Source of the DNA: Nitrospira sp.
GTDB taxonomy: Bacteria; Nitrospirota; Nitrospiria; Nitrospirales; Nitrospiraceae
DNA: 64,000 nt
NCBI GenBank assembly: GCA_037045225.1
Contig: JBAOHZ010000009.1
Location: 3,768,001-3,832,000 of the forward strand
Direction: 5' to 3'
Part shown: in pieces, positions 9,006 to 18,590 of the stretch
How positions within the stretch are numbered: the stretch's first letter is position 1
How the letters are laid out: every line of letters starts with the position of its first letter
The notes under the pieces: generated by a model
Database searches by the model: none
Told to the model about the DNA's origin: nothing
What the model saw: the letters and a program-made list of their open reading frames with translations, nothing else
Made by a program: the position numbers and the translations under genes

Positions 9006-9538
9006 AAGCCACGCTCTCGCGCGAACCGCGCGAGTCCTTCTTCCCATGCGCCGTCATACCGCCATGCGATATGCCTCCTCGGCTTTTCCGCACTGCATGT
9101 CGATTGGATGATTGCTGGAAATGACATCACGCCCTTCTTTCAACGTAGGGCAACCAGACCGGTGCCGGCCCACGCTCTCGAGGTGTTGCTCACGTCAGCT
9201 GGAACGGGTTTCGGCGGTTACAGTCGGCCACATGCCCTACATGTTGGCTGACGGCGATCGGGTGAGGACGGAAGGTGTAGGGAGCCCTCCCTGCGGGCGC
9301 AAGCACACCAGAAGAAGGCAACGCCGCTCTATTGCTGGAAAGAATTCGTTTGGGGAGGAGGCCACACCTGCCAGACACGCCCCGTTGGATTTGTGCTCCA
9401 CGGAAGATCATGGCAACCACCTCCAGAATGAGGCGGGTCGTGAACCAATTTTTATTCTATGCCCCGATGACGCACCGGTCAAGATCGAGCATGACAAGCA
9501 CTTGTCGAGAAAGAGGGACGAATGATCCGATGGACTTC
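9006..9538. other. Intergenic region without a supported gene
   Basis: About 530 bases lie between a small membrane ORF and a secreted-protein gene. Open frames on both strands here have no SD, no recognisable domain and implausible composition. No RNA gene, repeat or terminator stands out. Confidence 0.5.
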
Positions 9539-9949
9539 TTAGATGACGTCGTCAGTCACTGAGGGGAGGGGGCGTGACGGATGCTTGGACGATTTGAATC
9601 GGAGGGTGAACTCTTGTTGCTCGGCGTCGGGCGAGAGGCCGAATGATCCTTCGGCACTCAGGTGTTCCTCCGAACGTGATTTGCCTTGGGGAAACAGTTT
9701 GAGTCGGAACTGGCCCGCTCGTGCCTGTGTGTCACCGTCCTCAGGTAGACGTCCTTCGAACTCGATGTATTCCTGCAACGCGGCGACGGCGTGGTCGTAC
9801 AGGCTGCGCAGGAGACGGTCGGGGGCAGTCTGGTCGAATGATTCAACCACGTGTGGGGTGCGTGGTGCGTCGCTGGGCCCTGCATGCCCCTCCGCAGCCG
9901 AGAGCAGCGGTGCGGTGCAGAACAGCGCGACAATGAGCCAGTGTGCCAT
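9539..9949 (-). CDS. Secreted hypothetical protein
   Basis: A 136-residue protein with a typical signal peptide (MAHWLIVALFCTAPLLSAAE, cleavage probably near AEGHA). The mature part has a helical stretch (RLLRSLYDHAVAALQEYIEF) and a beta-rich C-terminus (FRLKLFPQG, FTLRFKSSKHP). No family recognised. It probably acts in the periplasm or outer membrane. It is transcribed alone, 80 bp downstream of a lipoprotein gene on the same strand. Confidence 0.7.
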   Translation of the reverse strand: MAHWLIVALFCTAPLLSAAEGHAGPSDAPRTPHVVESFDQTAPDRLLRSLYDHAVAALQEYIEFEGRLPEDGDTQARAGQFRLKLFPQGKSRSEEHLSAEGSFGLSPDAEQQEFTLRFKSSKHPSRPLPSVTDDVI

Positions 9950-10029
9950 GCCTCAGTCTAGCGGGCTGAAAAAAATGAGTCAAGTTGAACGGGCGCGAGC
10001 GGCGTCGCTGGTAAGGTCAATCAAGTACG

Positions 10030-11178
10030 TTAACAGCGCGACAGCAGTTTCTCATTCCGATTCCACTGCGAAACCGTGCCGCCGTTGTCGGTGAGCTCAA
10101 GTTTGTCGTTCGCCAATACTCGTATCGTGAGTGGAGGAGTCTTGCTCTGAGGGATGGTGAGGCGGAGCTGGTTCGGTTCCTTTTCAATCCGACCCGACTG
10201 CGATGTGGCTTTGTAGAAGTCCGAGACATTGGCTGCGGTGATCGTCCAGACAAACTCTTCCTGCCGATCGACGAATTTGGCCGACCCTTCCCAGGTCCCG
10301 ACGAGGGAGGGCTCGACCGGGGGAAGCCGCTTCACGGCGACCTTGTGTGGGGCGGGTGTGAAGGCGCGCCAGAGGAGAGGGTCGAATTTGTTCGGCACCT
10401 GATTCTTGGGAAGTTTGTCCCAGGTCACGCTCAGGATTCCGGTCGTTGAGAAGCGCTCATTTCCAGCCAGTCGATAGGTTCCGTGGAGAATCTCTTGATA
10501 GGATTCAGCCTGCCAGTGTCCCCGGTCTGCGGTGACGGTGCCCGGCATCAACACGGCCGTCGTCAGAGACCAGGTGCCGCCGTCGCTCAGCGCAAGATGG
10601 CCTTTCCCATACATCAATCCGACGGGCGGGCAGCCATACCAGTCACCGGCCCATTGGGACGAAGCGGCAGGGAGGCCCGGTTCTGGTGACGCCGCGGAAG
10701 CGGTGTGGAGAGGGCTCCCAAGCCTGGTTGCCGCGACCTTGGCCAGGTTGGTGACGGCTGCCTGCGCCTGTGGTTCCTTCGAGGGCGAGAGCGACAGAGT
10801 GACGAGTGCGTCGGCTTTCAGAAACGTCAGCTGAATCCCGCCGATCGGCGAGCGCAGGGTGAAGGCGCCGTCGCCGACTCCGGGGACCGGCTGGTGACCG
10901 GCCTTCGAGCGCTGATCGTGGAACAGGCTTTTTTTGTCCCCGTCGGGACCGGGGTTGAGTTCAACGGTCACAGTTTCTTGCGGATTACGTTTGGCCTGAT
11001 AGAGGCATTGGCGATCATTCTGGCGCAGGCCCGGGGTGACCGGGGTGCCGATGGCCAATTCAACCTCGGCTTCGGTGACGATCAAGCAGGCGTTGAGATT
11101 GGATGTGAGGACGTCGGAGGACTGTGAACAACCGAGCATGGCCGTCCAGGCCAGGAACAGACCTAAGTGCGGTCGCAT
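10030..11178 (-). CDS. Hypothetical lipoprotein
   Basis: A 382-residue protein with a short lipoprotein signal (MRPHLGLFLAWTAMLGC, lipobox AMLGC), anchoring it in the cell envelope. The first half (CLIVTEAEVELAIGTPVTPG, QCLYQAKRNPQETVTVEL) resembles a DUF3558-type fold seen in other bacterial lipoproteins. The second half contains two beta-rich segments (GTYRLAGNERFSTTGILSVTW and LVGTWEGSAKFVDRQ) reminiscent of lipocalin-like domains. An in-frame ATG at 11196 is an alternative start; neither has a clear SD. Function unknown. Confidence 0.7.
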   Translation of the reverse strand: MRPHLGLFLAWTAMLGCSQSSDVLTSNLNACLIVTEAEVELAIGTPVTPGLRQNDRQCLYQAKRNPQETVTVELNPGPDGDKKSLFHDQRSKAGHQPVPGVGDGAFTLRSPIGGIQLTFLKADALVTLSLSPSKEPQAQAAVTNLAKVAATRLGSPLHTASAASPEPGLPAASSQWAGDWYGCPPVGLMYGKGHLALSDGGTWSLTTAVLMPGTVTADRGHWQAESYQEILHGTYRLAGNERFSTTGILSVTWDKLPKNQVPNKFDPLLWRAFTPAPHKVAVKRLPPVEPSLVGTWEGSAKFVDRQEEFVWTITAANVSDFYKATSQSGRIEKEPNQLRLTIPQSKTPPLTIRVLANDKLELTDNGGTVSQWNRNEKLLSRC

Positions 11179-11318
11179 CAACGAAAAGTACGCCATAGCA
11201 TGGGCAGTCTAGGAGGGTTCAGCGGCAAATTGCAAGGTGCGCCGCCAGTCTCCGGTGATGACGCTGCGGTAGTTGCCGTGGCCGAGTTGCGTCACGCGTC
11301 GGGTAGGCGTGATTGCAC

Positions 11319-11738
11319 TCAGGCTGGAATAAACTTCAAGGAGACGCCGTTGATGCAGTAACGGAGGCCGGTGGGTTTAGGCCCGTCATCGAAGACGTGT
11401 CCTTGATGGCCGCCGCATCGGGCGCAGTGGACCTCGACCCGGGTCATGAAGAATTTGGTATCGGTTCGCTTCTCCACCACCTTGGCGTCGATCGGTTGCC
11501 AGAAGCTGGGCCAGCCGGTTCCGCTGTCGAACTTATGTTCGGAGGAATAGGCGGGTAGGTCACAGCCGGCGCAGTAATAGGTGCCGGCCTGATGATTCTC
11601 GTGGAGCGGACTCGTAAACGCCCGCTCGGTATCTTCATGGCGCAGGACCTGATAGGCCGCGGGCGTCAGCAGTTTTTTCCATTCATCGTCGGTCTTGGTC
11701 ACTTTTATGATGTCTCCGACTTCAATTTTGGGAGGCAT
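11319..11738 (-). CDS. msrB: Peptide methionine-R-sulfoxide reductase MsrB
   Basis: A 139-residue single-domain MsrB that reduces methionine-R-sulfoxide in oxidised proteins. Two zinc-binding CxxC pairs are present (CAGC near residue 57 and CARC near residue 105), with FDSGTGWPSFW between them and the catalytic cysteine in RYCINGVSLKF near the C-terminus. There is no signal peptide, so it is cytoplasmic. The ATG has AAGGAG seven bases upstream. It lies downstream of lon in the same direction, past the strong hairpin after lon, which suits a protein-quality-control neighbourhood. Confidence 0.95.
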   Translation of the reverse strand: MPPKIEVGDIIKVTKTDDEWKKLLTPAAYQVLRHEDTERAFTSPLHENHQAGTYYCAGCDLPAYSSEHKFDSGTGWPSFWQPIDAKVVEKRTDTKFFMTRVEVHCARCGGHQGHVFDDGPKPTGLRYCINGVSLKFIPA

Positions 11739-11900
11739 AGGGCATCTCCTTGGTTCTCTTGTCTCTGTAGACCCATGTGCGGAAGGGAGTGTTCAGTCAG
11801 GTACTCAAGCAATCCTTACATAGGACACGACGGAAGGGCAAGGCTGGTAGATGGGTGTTTGAGGAAGTGAGTGGTGGCGAGGGCCGGGGGATTGAAGAAT

Positions 11901-11926
11901 GGGCCCCGGCTGTTCAGCCGGGGCCC
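11901..11926 (-). terminator. Strong stem-loop after lon
   Basis: GGGCCCCGGCT and its exact complement AGCCGGGGCCC form an 11-bp perfect stem with a 4-base loop, ending 6 bases past the lon stop. The minus-strand tail after it (ATTCTTC) is only mildly T-rich, so this could act as a terminator or as a 3' stabilising hairpin. Confidence 0.65.
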
Positions 11927-11932
11927 GGGATC

Positions 11933-14329
11933 TTACGAGGCCGTGGAGGTGGCCAAGGGTTCGCCCCGTTCGGGCGAGGGTGGTGTATCTTGGTTGAAGG
12001 CCGCCGGGAGAACCTGCTCGATTCGTTCCACCGGAATGACCGTGAGTTCATCGCGCACTTCCTGCGGGACTTCTTTCAAGTCCTTCTCGTTGGCCTTCGG
12101 CAGAATGATTCTCCGGAGGCCGGCGCGATGCGCGGCCAGGACCTTCTCCTTGATTCCGCCGACCGGCAGTACCAACCCGGTCAGGCTGATCTCTCCCGTC
12201 ATTGCCGTGTCGCTACGCACCGGCTTGCCGACATAGGCCGAAGCCAGCGCGGTCGCCATGGTGATTCCGGCCGAAGGGCCGTCTTTGGGAATGGCGCCCG
12301 ACGGGACGTGGATATGCACCCCGTTGCGTTTGAAGCGCGAGATGTCCAGCCCCATGCTCTCGGCATGCGACCAGAGGTAGCTGCGCGCCGCGCGTGCCGA
12401 CTCCTGCATGACATCACCGAGTTGTCCCGTCAGCGTCAGTTCGTGGCTGCCGGGCAGCAGAGTTGTCTCGATATACAACACGTCACCGCCTGTTGGAGTC
12501 CACGCGAGACCGGTGGCGACTCCGGCCGGGAGATTCTTTCGCGCCTCTTCCGGCTGGAACCGTTCCTGTCCGAGCCACTCGTCCAAGAGCGATTGTGTGA
12601 TGTCCACGGGGCTCGTCGGCGCATCAGCCGGCCGATCCGCGAAGGTCACGGCGACCTTTCTCGTAATGCGGCCGAGCATCTGTTCCAGTTGCCGTACTCC
12701 CGATTCTCTGGTGTAGCGACCGATGATCTGGTCGAGCACGGCTTCTGGAAGATTCACCTCTTCGGCTCGCAGCCCTGCCTCCTTCAGTCGTCTCGGCCAG
12801 AGGTACCGCAGGGCAATTTCCCGTTTCTCCCGCTCGCTATATCCGTTCAGCCGAATGATTTCCATCCGGTCGAGCAGGGGTTGCGACAGCGTCTCCAGCG
12901 TATTCGCTGTCGTGATGAAGAATACTTTCGAAAGATCGAACGGCAAATCGAGATAGTGGTCCCGGAACGTGTGGTTCTGCGCAGGATCCAGGATCTCCAG
13001 CAAGGCCGATGCAGGATCGCCTCGGAAATCATGTCCGAGTTTATCGACTTCGTCCAGCATGATCACCGGATTGTTCACGCCGGCTCGCCGCACCGCCTGA
13101 ATGATTCGGCCGGGTAGGGCCCCGACATAGGTGCGGCGGTGGCCGCGCAATTCGCCTTCGTCATGCAACCCGCCGAGGCTGAAGCGTTCGAAGGTCCGTC
13201 CCATGGACTTGGCGATGGACTGTCCCAAACTGGTTTTTCCTACCCCGGGAGGGCCGACGAGGCAGAGGATCGGCGCCTTGGCCGACGGATTGAGTTTCAA
13301 GACCGCCAGGTGCTCCACGATGCGTTCCTTCACTTCTTTGATGCCGTAGTGGTCCTCGTTCAACACCTTGCGGACGTGCGCGAGATCGAGTCCTTCTTCC
13401 GAGGACTTGTTCCACGGCAATTCGAGCACCAGCTCCAGATAACTCCGGATCACTTGATGCTCGGGCGATGCGCTCGGCGTCTTGGCGAGGCGCGCCAATT
13501 CACGGTCCGTCTCTTTCCGGACCTGTTCCGGGAGATTGGCTTCTTGAATCTTTGCTCTCAGCGCGCCGACTTCATCTTCTTCCCCGTTTCCTTCGCCCAG
13601 CTCCTGCTGAATCGTCTTGAGCTGCTCGCGGAGGAGATATTCCCGCTGGGTCTTGCCGAGTTTCTCCCTGGCTTCGCTGGTGATTTTGTCGCGCAACTGA
13701 AGAATCTGGATTTCGCGCGACAGCGCCGCATAAAGCCCGCGGAGCAGATCGGCTCGGGTGGAGGCCGCAAGCAACTGCTGCTCACCGTCCAACGTAAGAT
13801 TCAACAACGATGCGATGCGATAGGCCAACACCACGGGATCTTCTTCCGTACCCAGGGCTGCCACCGCTTCATGTACGCCGGGAGTCTGGATCAGTTTCGG
13901 CAGTTCGGTAATGATGTCCAGAATGGCCCGATGCAGTGCCTCGACTTCTGTGCTCTGCTCGCTTGGCGGAGCCAGCTGTTTTACGCGGGCCTGCAGATAC
14001 GGATCCATTTGGTCGAGCTTCAGCAGCACGAAGCGCTCCAGCCCTTGAATCAAAATATTGTAGTGCCCCTCAGGCGTGCGGGCGGTCTGTTTGATGACAG
14101 CCTTGGTCCCGATGGGATAGAGATCTTCCAGGGTCGGCTGATCGGTTTGCGCATCCCGCTGAGCGACCACGAGGAGCGTTTTATCCTCGGTCTTCAGCGC
14201 CGCCTCGACTGCGGCGATCGAGCGGTCCCGGCCGACGGTCAAGGGCATCATGGTACCGGGGAACAACACGGTCCGCTTCAGGGGCAGCACGGGCAAATGC
14301 TTGAGTATCGGGATATTCGAATCGTTCAT
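11933..14329 (-). CDS. lon: ATP-dependent protease Lon
   Basis: A 798-residue LonA serine protease that degrades misfolded and regulatory proteins. The N-terminal LON domain (LPVLPLKRTVLFPGTMMPL) is followed by a helical region, a AAA+ module with Walker A GPPGVGKTS and Walker B VIMLDEVDK, and a C-terminal protease domain with the catalytic serine in KDGPSAGITMA and the catalytic lysine in GGIKEKVLAAHRAG. The ATG at 14329 has GGAGG six bases upstream; the open frame continues another 23 codons. Large ORFs on the opposite strand within this gene are GC-driven shadows. Confidence 0.97.
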   Translation of the reverse strand: MNDSNIPILKHLPVLPLKRTVLFPGTMMPLTVGRDRSIAAVEAALKTEDKTLLVVAQRDAQTDQPTLEDLYPIGTKAVIKQTARTPEGHYNILIQGLERFVLLKLDQMDPYLQARVKQLAPPSEQSTEVEALHRAILDIITELPKLIQTPGVHEAVAALGTEEDPVVLAYRIASLLNLTLDGEQQLLAASTRADLLRGLYAALSREIQILQLRDKITSEAREKLGKTQREYLLREQLKTIQQELGEGNGEEDEVGALRAKIQEANLPEQVRKETDRELARLAKTPSASPEHQVIRSYLELVLELPWNKSSEEGLDLAHVRKVLNEDHYGIKEVKERIVEHLAVLKLNPSAKAPILCLVGPPGVGKTSLGQSIAKSMGRTFERFSLGGLHDEGELRGHRRTYVGALPGRIIQAVRRAGVNNPVIMLDEVDKLGHDFRGDPASALLEILDPAQNHTFRDHYLDLPFDLSKVFFITTANTLETLSQPLLDRMEIIRLNGYSEREKREIALRYLWPRRLKEAGLRAEEVNLPEAVLDQIIGRYTRESGVRQLEQMLGRITRKVAVTFADRPADAPTSPVDITQSLLDEWLGQERFQPEEARKNLPAGVATGLAWTPTGGDVLYIETTLLPGSHELTLTGQLGDVMQESARAARSYLWSHAESMGLDISRFKRNGVHIHVPSGAIPKDGPSAGITMATALASAYVGKPVRSDTAMTGEISLTGLVLPVGGIKEKVLAAHRAGLRRIILPKANEKDLKEVPQEVRDELTVIPVERIEQVLPAAFNQDTPPSPERGEPLATSTAS

Positions 14330-14415
14330 AGTATCCTCCGCTGTGCTCGGATGGTCATCGAGTGAGAGCCGCGTGATGGGTACCGAAGACACGGTCACGC
14401 TCGTTCTTACCGGTT

Positions 14416-14443
14416 AAGATAGCCACAAGACGGAATGAGTCAA
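14416..14443 (-). promoter_or_regulatory. Candidate sigma-70 promoter of lon
   Basis: On the minus strand TTGACT (5/6 match to the -35 consensus) and TATCTT (4/6 match to the -10) are separated by 16 bp, about 85 bp before the lon start. This is a pattern match only. Confidence 0.45.
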
Positions 14444-14460
14444 GCGCAGGCTTTGAGAGG

Positions 14461-14577
14461 AGAGCAAATGGCTAATAGCGTATAGCCAAGCGGAGGCGCG
14501 GCGACCGGAATGAGAGACTCTCTACGATTTAGTCTCCTAGTTCAGCTATGAGCTATTCGCTATAAGCTCCTGCTCCC
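14461..14577. repeat. Intergenic repeat family A, locus 1
   Basis: Contains GGCTAATAGCGTATAGCC (14470-14487), itself nearly palindromic, and a downstream arm AGCTATGAGCTATTCGCTAT in the opposite sense. The same words recur at about 18.4, 20.4 and 45.0 kb. It lies between the start of lon and the 3' end of the next gene. Confidence 0.7.
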
Positions 14578-14587
14578 CACCATTCTA

Positions 14588-16732
14588 CTACCGGTCGATG
14601 AAGAGGCTGCTCTGGTTTTCAATGAACGTTTTCCCATTGAGGCGTTCCGGACGCGCACCGTTGGCGGGTGGAGGAACGGAGGAATAGTCGTCCCTCCCAT
14701 CCAGATCGAAAAATGCGCCGATGCTGTGCTCCGCCCCATGGCCGAGGCCACGCTTGACGGCATATTGATCCGCGCCGCCTTCTTCGATGAACAGTCCCCA
14801 TCCACCGAGGTCGCCCATTCCTAAACCCGTCGAAGCCGGCAGATCGTAAAAATCGCTGTCCATGCCGCCGTCAATAGCGAGCGCGACGCTGCCGTCCCAG
14901 GCCGCACCGCCGTTATAGAAAGGACCCTTCGAGCCATATCGGTCTTTACCCTCGTAATCGATGGTCAGGCCCACTCCGAAGTGTGCAGCGGTGCCGTGGC
15001 CGTAGCGGGCGGCCTGGTGCTCATCGTCACCGGCTAGATCCAGCTTCACCCCGAGGCCGAAAAAGTACCCGTGGCCTTGGGCAAAGTTGGCGCTGCGATA
15101 CCGGTCTTGACCATCCAGATCGATGAAGAGGCCCCATCCGCCGGCCAGACTATGCGCACGGTGCGACGCCTGTTTACTGAAGACCCGCAGTCCGGATCCG
15201 GTTCCAAGTCCGAAACAATCGTATTGAAACGCAGGGTCCTGCGGGGGCGTATTGGGCACGTCGGTTTCATTGTATGCGCTGGGATAACGCCCGCCGCATT
15301 CGTAAGAATCATTTCCGGATACGTCGATCAGGGCCCCCACACCCAACGGCGCTCCGAAACCGAGGGCAAACCCGAAACTCGTATATCGATCGTCTCCCGC
15401 ACGATCGAGCAAGAGACCGAACCCGCCGAACGCCGCACCCTGGGTAAATCGGCTCCCTTCGTAGATGTCCTGTCCTTCTCCATCATACAGGATGCCAAGG
15501 CCTGCGAGGCCGACTCCACCGGTGCCGGGAGCCAAATGATAGGTATCGTCGCCACTGTGGTCGATGACGATGCCGATTCCCGTCCGCCCGGTGGCCAAAC
15601 CAAGAGGCGCAGGGTGATAGGTATCGTTGCCGCTCAGATCAATGACCACACTGTTCCCCAGATCGCTGTTCGAGCTCGCTCCGATGACGCCTCGGTAGGT
15701 GTCATTGCCGCCCAAGTCGATGATCAGCGCGGCGCCCTTCTCCAGGTCATAGGTGTTGGGGCCGTGGCCTCCTACGACCAACAGTCCGTAGGACGTCTGC
15801 TGTGCCAGGAACAGATCTCCGGTGATGCCGGAAACCGTGTGGGTAATCGGGGGCCGGTTGTGGAAGGCGATCTCCAGTTGTTGGAGAAATTTCCGGTTGC
15901 CGATCCGTGACAACCGCTGTGCGGCGCTGATGAGTAGAGCGTAGTCCACCTGTTGAGCGAGCACGGTTGCGTAGCGGGCGGCGGCTTCGGCTTCCGACAG
16001 GTGTGCGGGCGGGGTGACTTGTGGACTGAACTGTTCGACAAGGGGGCGGGCCTGAGAGAAGAGGAATTCACGGTCTTGCTGGGATAGGTGGCGGAGCGCT
16101 TGTTCGCGGTCTTGATAGGCATGTTCGAGCACATCAATGAGAAAGGCCAGCAGGTCCTCGCTGGCCAGTGTTACGGGAAAAGGGAGTGGCGCAAAGGACG
16201 CGCCGGCACGGTCCATCCCACCTTCCAGGATGTCGATCACGGCCGGAAGTCCCTCGACGCCGGATTCCGCCGCGCTGGCCGCCAATAGGGTGGTCTGCTC
16301 TGTTGCGGTCAGGCCGTTCCAGGGATCGGTGAGCGTGCGCAGCACCAGGTTCCGTTTGAACTTCGCCGGCTTGTTCGTTTGATCGGCCAGACTCTTGCGC
16401 ACCCCTGGGAGTGTTGAATTCAGGTTATCGCGGAGGTCTGGTTCGACGATGCCTGCGAGGCGGGAAAGGAGTGCCTGTTGCTGCCGATCCACCGGTCGAC
16501 CGGAGGGCTGAGTTACGGAAAAGAGCTGCGAGATGTGGGCACAGCCGCCGAAGACAAGGCAGAGGCTCATCGTGAGCAGCAGGCGCAGCAATCGGCTCGG
16601 AATGCGGAAGCGGTTTGTGTCTGCCCGGTGCTTCTCCGGAGCGCAGGGGCAAGAAGGCGACGAGGATAGGCCTTGTGGAGAGGAGGCCGTGTCGATCACA
16701 GGGCCGTTTCCCAGACGCATGGAGGTCGACAC
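14588..16732 (-). CDS. Lipoprotein with about twelve GNDxY repeats
   Basis: A 714-residue envelope protein. A hydrophobic stretch ends in the lipobox FGGC (about residues 60-63), preceded by an unusually long N-terminus. Residues 65-330 are mainly helical. From about residue 330 to the C-terminus there are about twelve repeats of 20-30 residues with the pattern G-[LV]-G-x-x-[IL]-D-x-x-G-x-D-x-Y (for example VVIDLSGNDTY, LLLDRAGDDRY, LFIDLDGQDRY). The regular Asp and Gly suggest a calcium-binding or beta-solenoid structure. The start at GTG 16732 lies 3 bp after the glycosyltransferase stop; the ATG at 16720 is an alternative. No named family recognised. Confidence 0.75.
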   Translation of the reverse strand: MSTSMRLGNGPVIDTASSPQGLSSSPSCPCAPEKHRADTNRFRIPSRLLRLLLTMSLCLVFGGCAHISQLFSVTQPSGRPVDRQQQALLSRLAGIVEPDLRDNLNSTLPGVRKSLADQTNKPAKFKRNLVLRTLTDPWNGLTATEQTTLLAASAAESGVEGLPAVIDILEGGMDRAGASFAPLPFPVTLASEDLLAFLIDVLEHAYQDREQALRHLSQQDREFLFSQARPLVEQFSPQVTPPAHLSEAEAAARYATVLAQQVDYALLISAAQRLSRIGNRKFLQQLEIAFHNRPPITHTVSGITGDLFLAQQTSYGLLVVGGHGPNTYDLEKGAALIIDLGGNDTYRGVIGASSNSDLGNSVVIDLSGNDTYHPAPLGLATGRTGIGIVIDHSGDDTYHLAPGTGGVGLAGLGILYDGEGQDIYEGSRFTQGAAFGGFGLLLDRAGDDRYTSFGFALGFGAPLGVGALIDVSGNDSYECGGRYPSAYNETDVPNTPPQDPAFQYDCFGLGTGSGLRVFSKQASHRAHSLAGGWGLFIDLDGQDRYRSANFAQGHGYFFGLGVKLDLAGDDEHQAARYGHGTAAHFGVGLTIDYEGKDRYGSKGPFYNGGAAWDGSVALAIDGGMDSDFYDLPASTGLGMGDLGGWGLFIEEGGADQYAVKRGLGHGAEHSIGAFFDLDGRDDYSSVPPPANGARPERLNGKTFIENQSSLFIDR

Positions 16733-16735
16733 CGG

Positions 16736-18262
16736 TTATTCATGCGTGGCGCGGTCATCAGGTGAGAGGATGCCTGTGTCCTGCAGGCATTCGTCAGACC
16801 AGGCCCGGATGTCATGGGCTTCGAGGTAGGTCCGCATGCGATGCATGCGCTCCCGGCGTTCCTCCAAGGGCATTTCGATAGCCTGGCGGATGGCATCGGC
16901 CACCCCCTCAAGGTCGTAGGGATTGATGACCAGGGCACCGGCCATTTCCTCGGCTGCACCAGCCATGTGGCTCACCAGCAGCACCCCCTTCTCATCAACC
17001 TGGCTGGCAACATATTCCTTAGCGACCAGGTTCATGCCGTCGTAGACAGAACTCACCAGCGCCAGGTCCGCCATCCGGTAATAGGCTGTCAGGGTGTCCA
17101 TGCCGATGCGGCCTTCCCGAAATTCAATCGGTCGCCAGCGGGACGCCTGAGGGCTGCCCGCGTTGGAGATACTGCTGTACCGCATGTTGATGTCGTGCAC
17201 GGTCTCACGGATGACTTCCCGGTAGCGGCGATAGGCTTCCACATCGCCTCTGGTCGGCACGGCGATTTGAATGAAGGTGAATTGGCCGCGATACTGCGGG
17301 TACTGCTCGAAGAAGGCGTCGATCGCCCAGAATCGTTTGAGCAGGCCTTTGGTGTAGTCGAGCCGGTCGACGCCGAGACCGATGCGGACATCAGATTGAA
17401 AGACGTGCAGATTACGCAACACGTCTATCGCGCGTGTGACTGGCATTGTGTGGGCGCGCTCCGACCAGGCTTGGAAACTGACACTGATCGGCCGCACCAC
17501 GAGTCGCGTGGTATGGCCTTTATAGTCAATGCGAAGATCGTCGCTCCGGACCTCGGCGCCCAGGAACTCCTTGGCGCATTCGACGAACGCGTGGAGAAAG
17601 TGTTGTGTCTGGAACATCACCAGGTCGCTCGCCAGCAGCGACTCCAGCAGTTCACACCGTTCAGGCAGAATGCGAAATGCGTCAGGACCGGGCCAGGGTG
17701 TGTGCCAGAAGACGGCAACCGGCTGGGTCGGGAATGAGGCCTTGATGAGCCCGGGTACCAGGGCCAGGTGAAAGTCGTGCACCCAGACAAACCCGGATTT
17801 CTTGCGCATCTCGCCAAGGACAGCTGCTGCAAAGCGCGCGTTCATGGCCTGGTAGGCATGCCAAAAGGCTTTGCGATAGACGACGCGGTCAAGGGTGAGA
17901 TGGCACAGGGGCCAAAGCACTTGGTTGGCATACCCTTGGTACCCGCCCTTGATTTCAGCCGCCTCCAGCCATACGCGCCGCAGGCGGTAGGTGGGGGCGT
18001 CGGGAGGCACTTCGACGACCATGTCTTCGTCCACCACGTCGCGATCCGCTTTGCCGCTGCCCCAGGCAATCCAAGTGCCGCCGAGCCGCCGCATGACCGG
18101 ATCGAGTGCCGAGACAAGACCGCCGGACGTGCGCTCCCAGATCAGACGATTCTTTACTTGCCGGTGTTCGTACGGCTCGCGGTTGGAGACAAGGATGAGG
18201 CGTGAGAGTGAGAGATCGTTCGTTGATTGCCACTCTTCAACTGGCGTGTGGGATGCGTTCAT
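16736..18262 (-). CDS. otsA: Trehalose-6-phosphate synthase-like glycosyltransferase (GT20)
   Basis: A 508-residue GT20 enzyme that transfers glucose from a nucleotide sugar to glucose-6-phosphate, or in close relatives to glycerol-3-phosphate, giving a compatible-solute precursor. Family landmarks are LILVSNREPYE, TSGGLVSALDPVM, WVHDFHLALVPGLI, VFWHTPWPGPD, GLGVDRLDYTKGLLKR and SVYDGMNLVAKEYVA. The ATG is preceded by GGAGG. No OtsB phosphatase gene is adjacent, and the exact acceptor cannot be told from sequence alone. It is tightly coupled (3 bp) to the GNDxY-repeat lipoprotein downstream. Confidence 0.88.
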   Translation of the reverse strand: MNASHTPVEEWQSTNDLSLSRLILVSNREPYEHRQVKNRLIWERTSGGLVSALDPVMRRLGGTWIAWGSGKADRDVVDEDMVVEVPPDAPTYRLRRVWLEAAEIKGGYQGYANQVLWPLCHLTLDRVVYRKAFWHAYQAMNARFAAAVLGEMRKKSGFVWVHDFHLALVPGLIKASFPTQPVAVFWHTPWPGPDAFRILPERCELLESLLASDLVMFQTQHFLHAFVECAKEFLGAEVRSDDLRIDYKGHTTRLVVRPISVSFQAWSERAHTMPVTRAIDVLRNLHVFQSDVRIGLGVDRLDYTKGLLKRFWAIDAFFEQYPQYRGQFTFIQIAVPTRGDVEAYRRYREVIRETVHDINMRYSSISNAGSPQASRWRPIEFREGRIGMDTLTAYYRMADLALVSSVYDGMNLVAKEYVASQVDEKGVLLVSHMAGAAEEMAGALVINPYDLEGVADAIRQAIEMPLEERRERMHRMRTYLEAHDIRAWSDECLQDTGILSPDDRATHE

Positions 18263-18366
18263 ACGCCTCCGGCGACCGCCCGATGAGCGGGTAACGGGCG
18301 TGTCGTTTCATACCTTGAAAATAGGAGTCTTTTGCCACGCTGTCAAGCATGGAAGCGTGAGGCGCA

Positions 18367-18590
18367 AGAGCGTATGGCGAGAAGGGAAGAGCGTATGGCT
18401 GGGAACAAGAGCCTATAGCTGATGGCGTAGTGCCTATGGCTGGGAGCAGGAATTAGAGATGTGCGGCGGACCAGGGACGCGTCACTACTTGCCCTCTTGG
18501 CATACGCTATTAGCCATGAGCAGTCGCTCCTTCTCCCAAGCTATCCGCCATAAGCCATTTGCTCTTAGCGGTTATTCGCCACCAGCTCTC
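18367..18590. repeat. Intergenic repeat family A, locus 2
   Basis: The left arm has several copies of AGAGCGTATGGC-like units; the right arm has the complement (GGCATACGCTATTAGCC and relatives), so the whole could fold as a long imperfect hairpin. The right arm runs over the last codons and stop of the neighbouring methyltransferase gene. Confidence 0.75.

Noticed and set aside
9112..9525. A 137-codon plus-strand ORF in the gap before the secreted protein
   Set aside because: No SD, no recognisable segment and a composition unlike the neighbouring genes.
11777..14365. Two long plus-strand ORFs (446 and 408 codons) lying opposite lon
   Set aside because: They overlap a clear lon gene almost completely, have no SD or domain, and reflect the codon bias of GC-rich DNA on the opposite strand.
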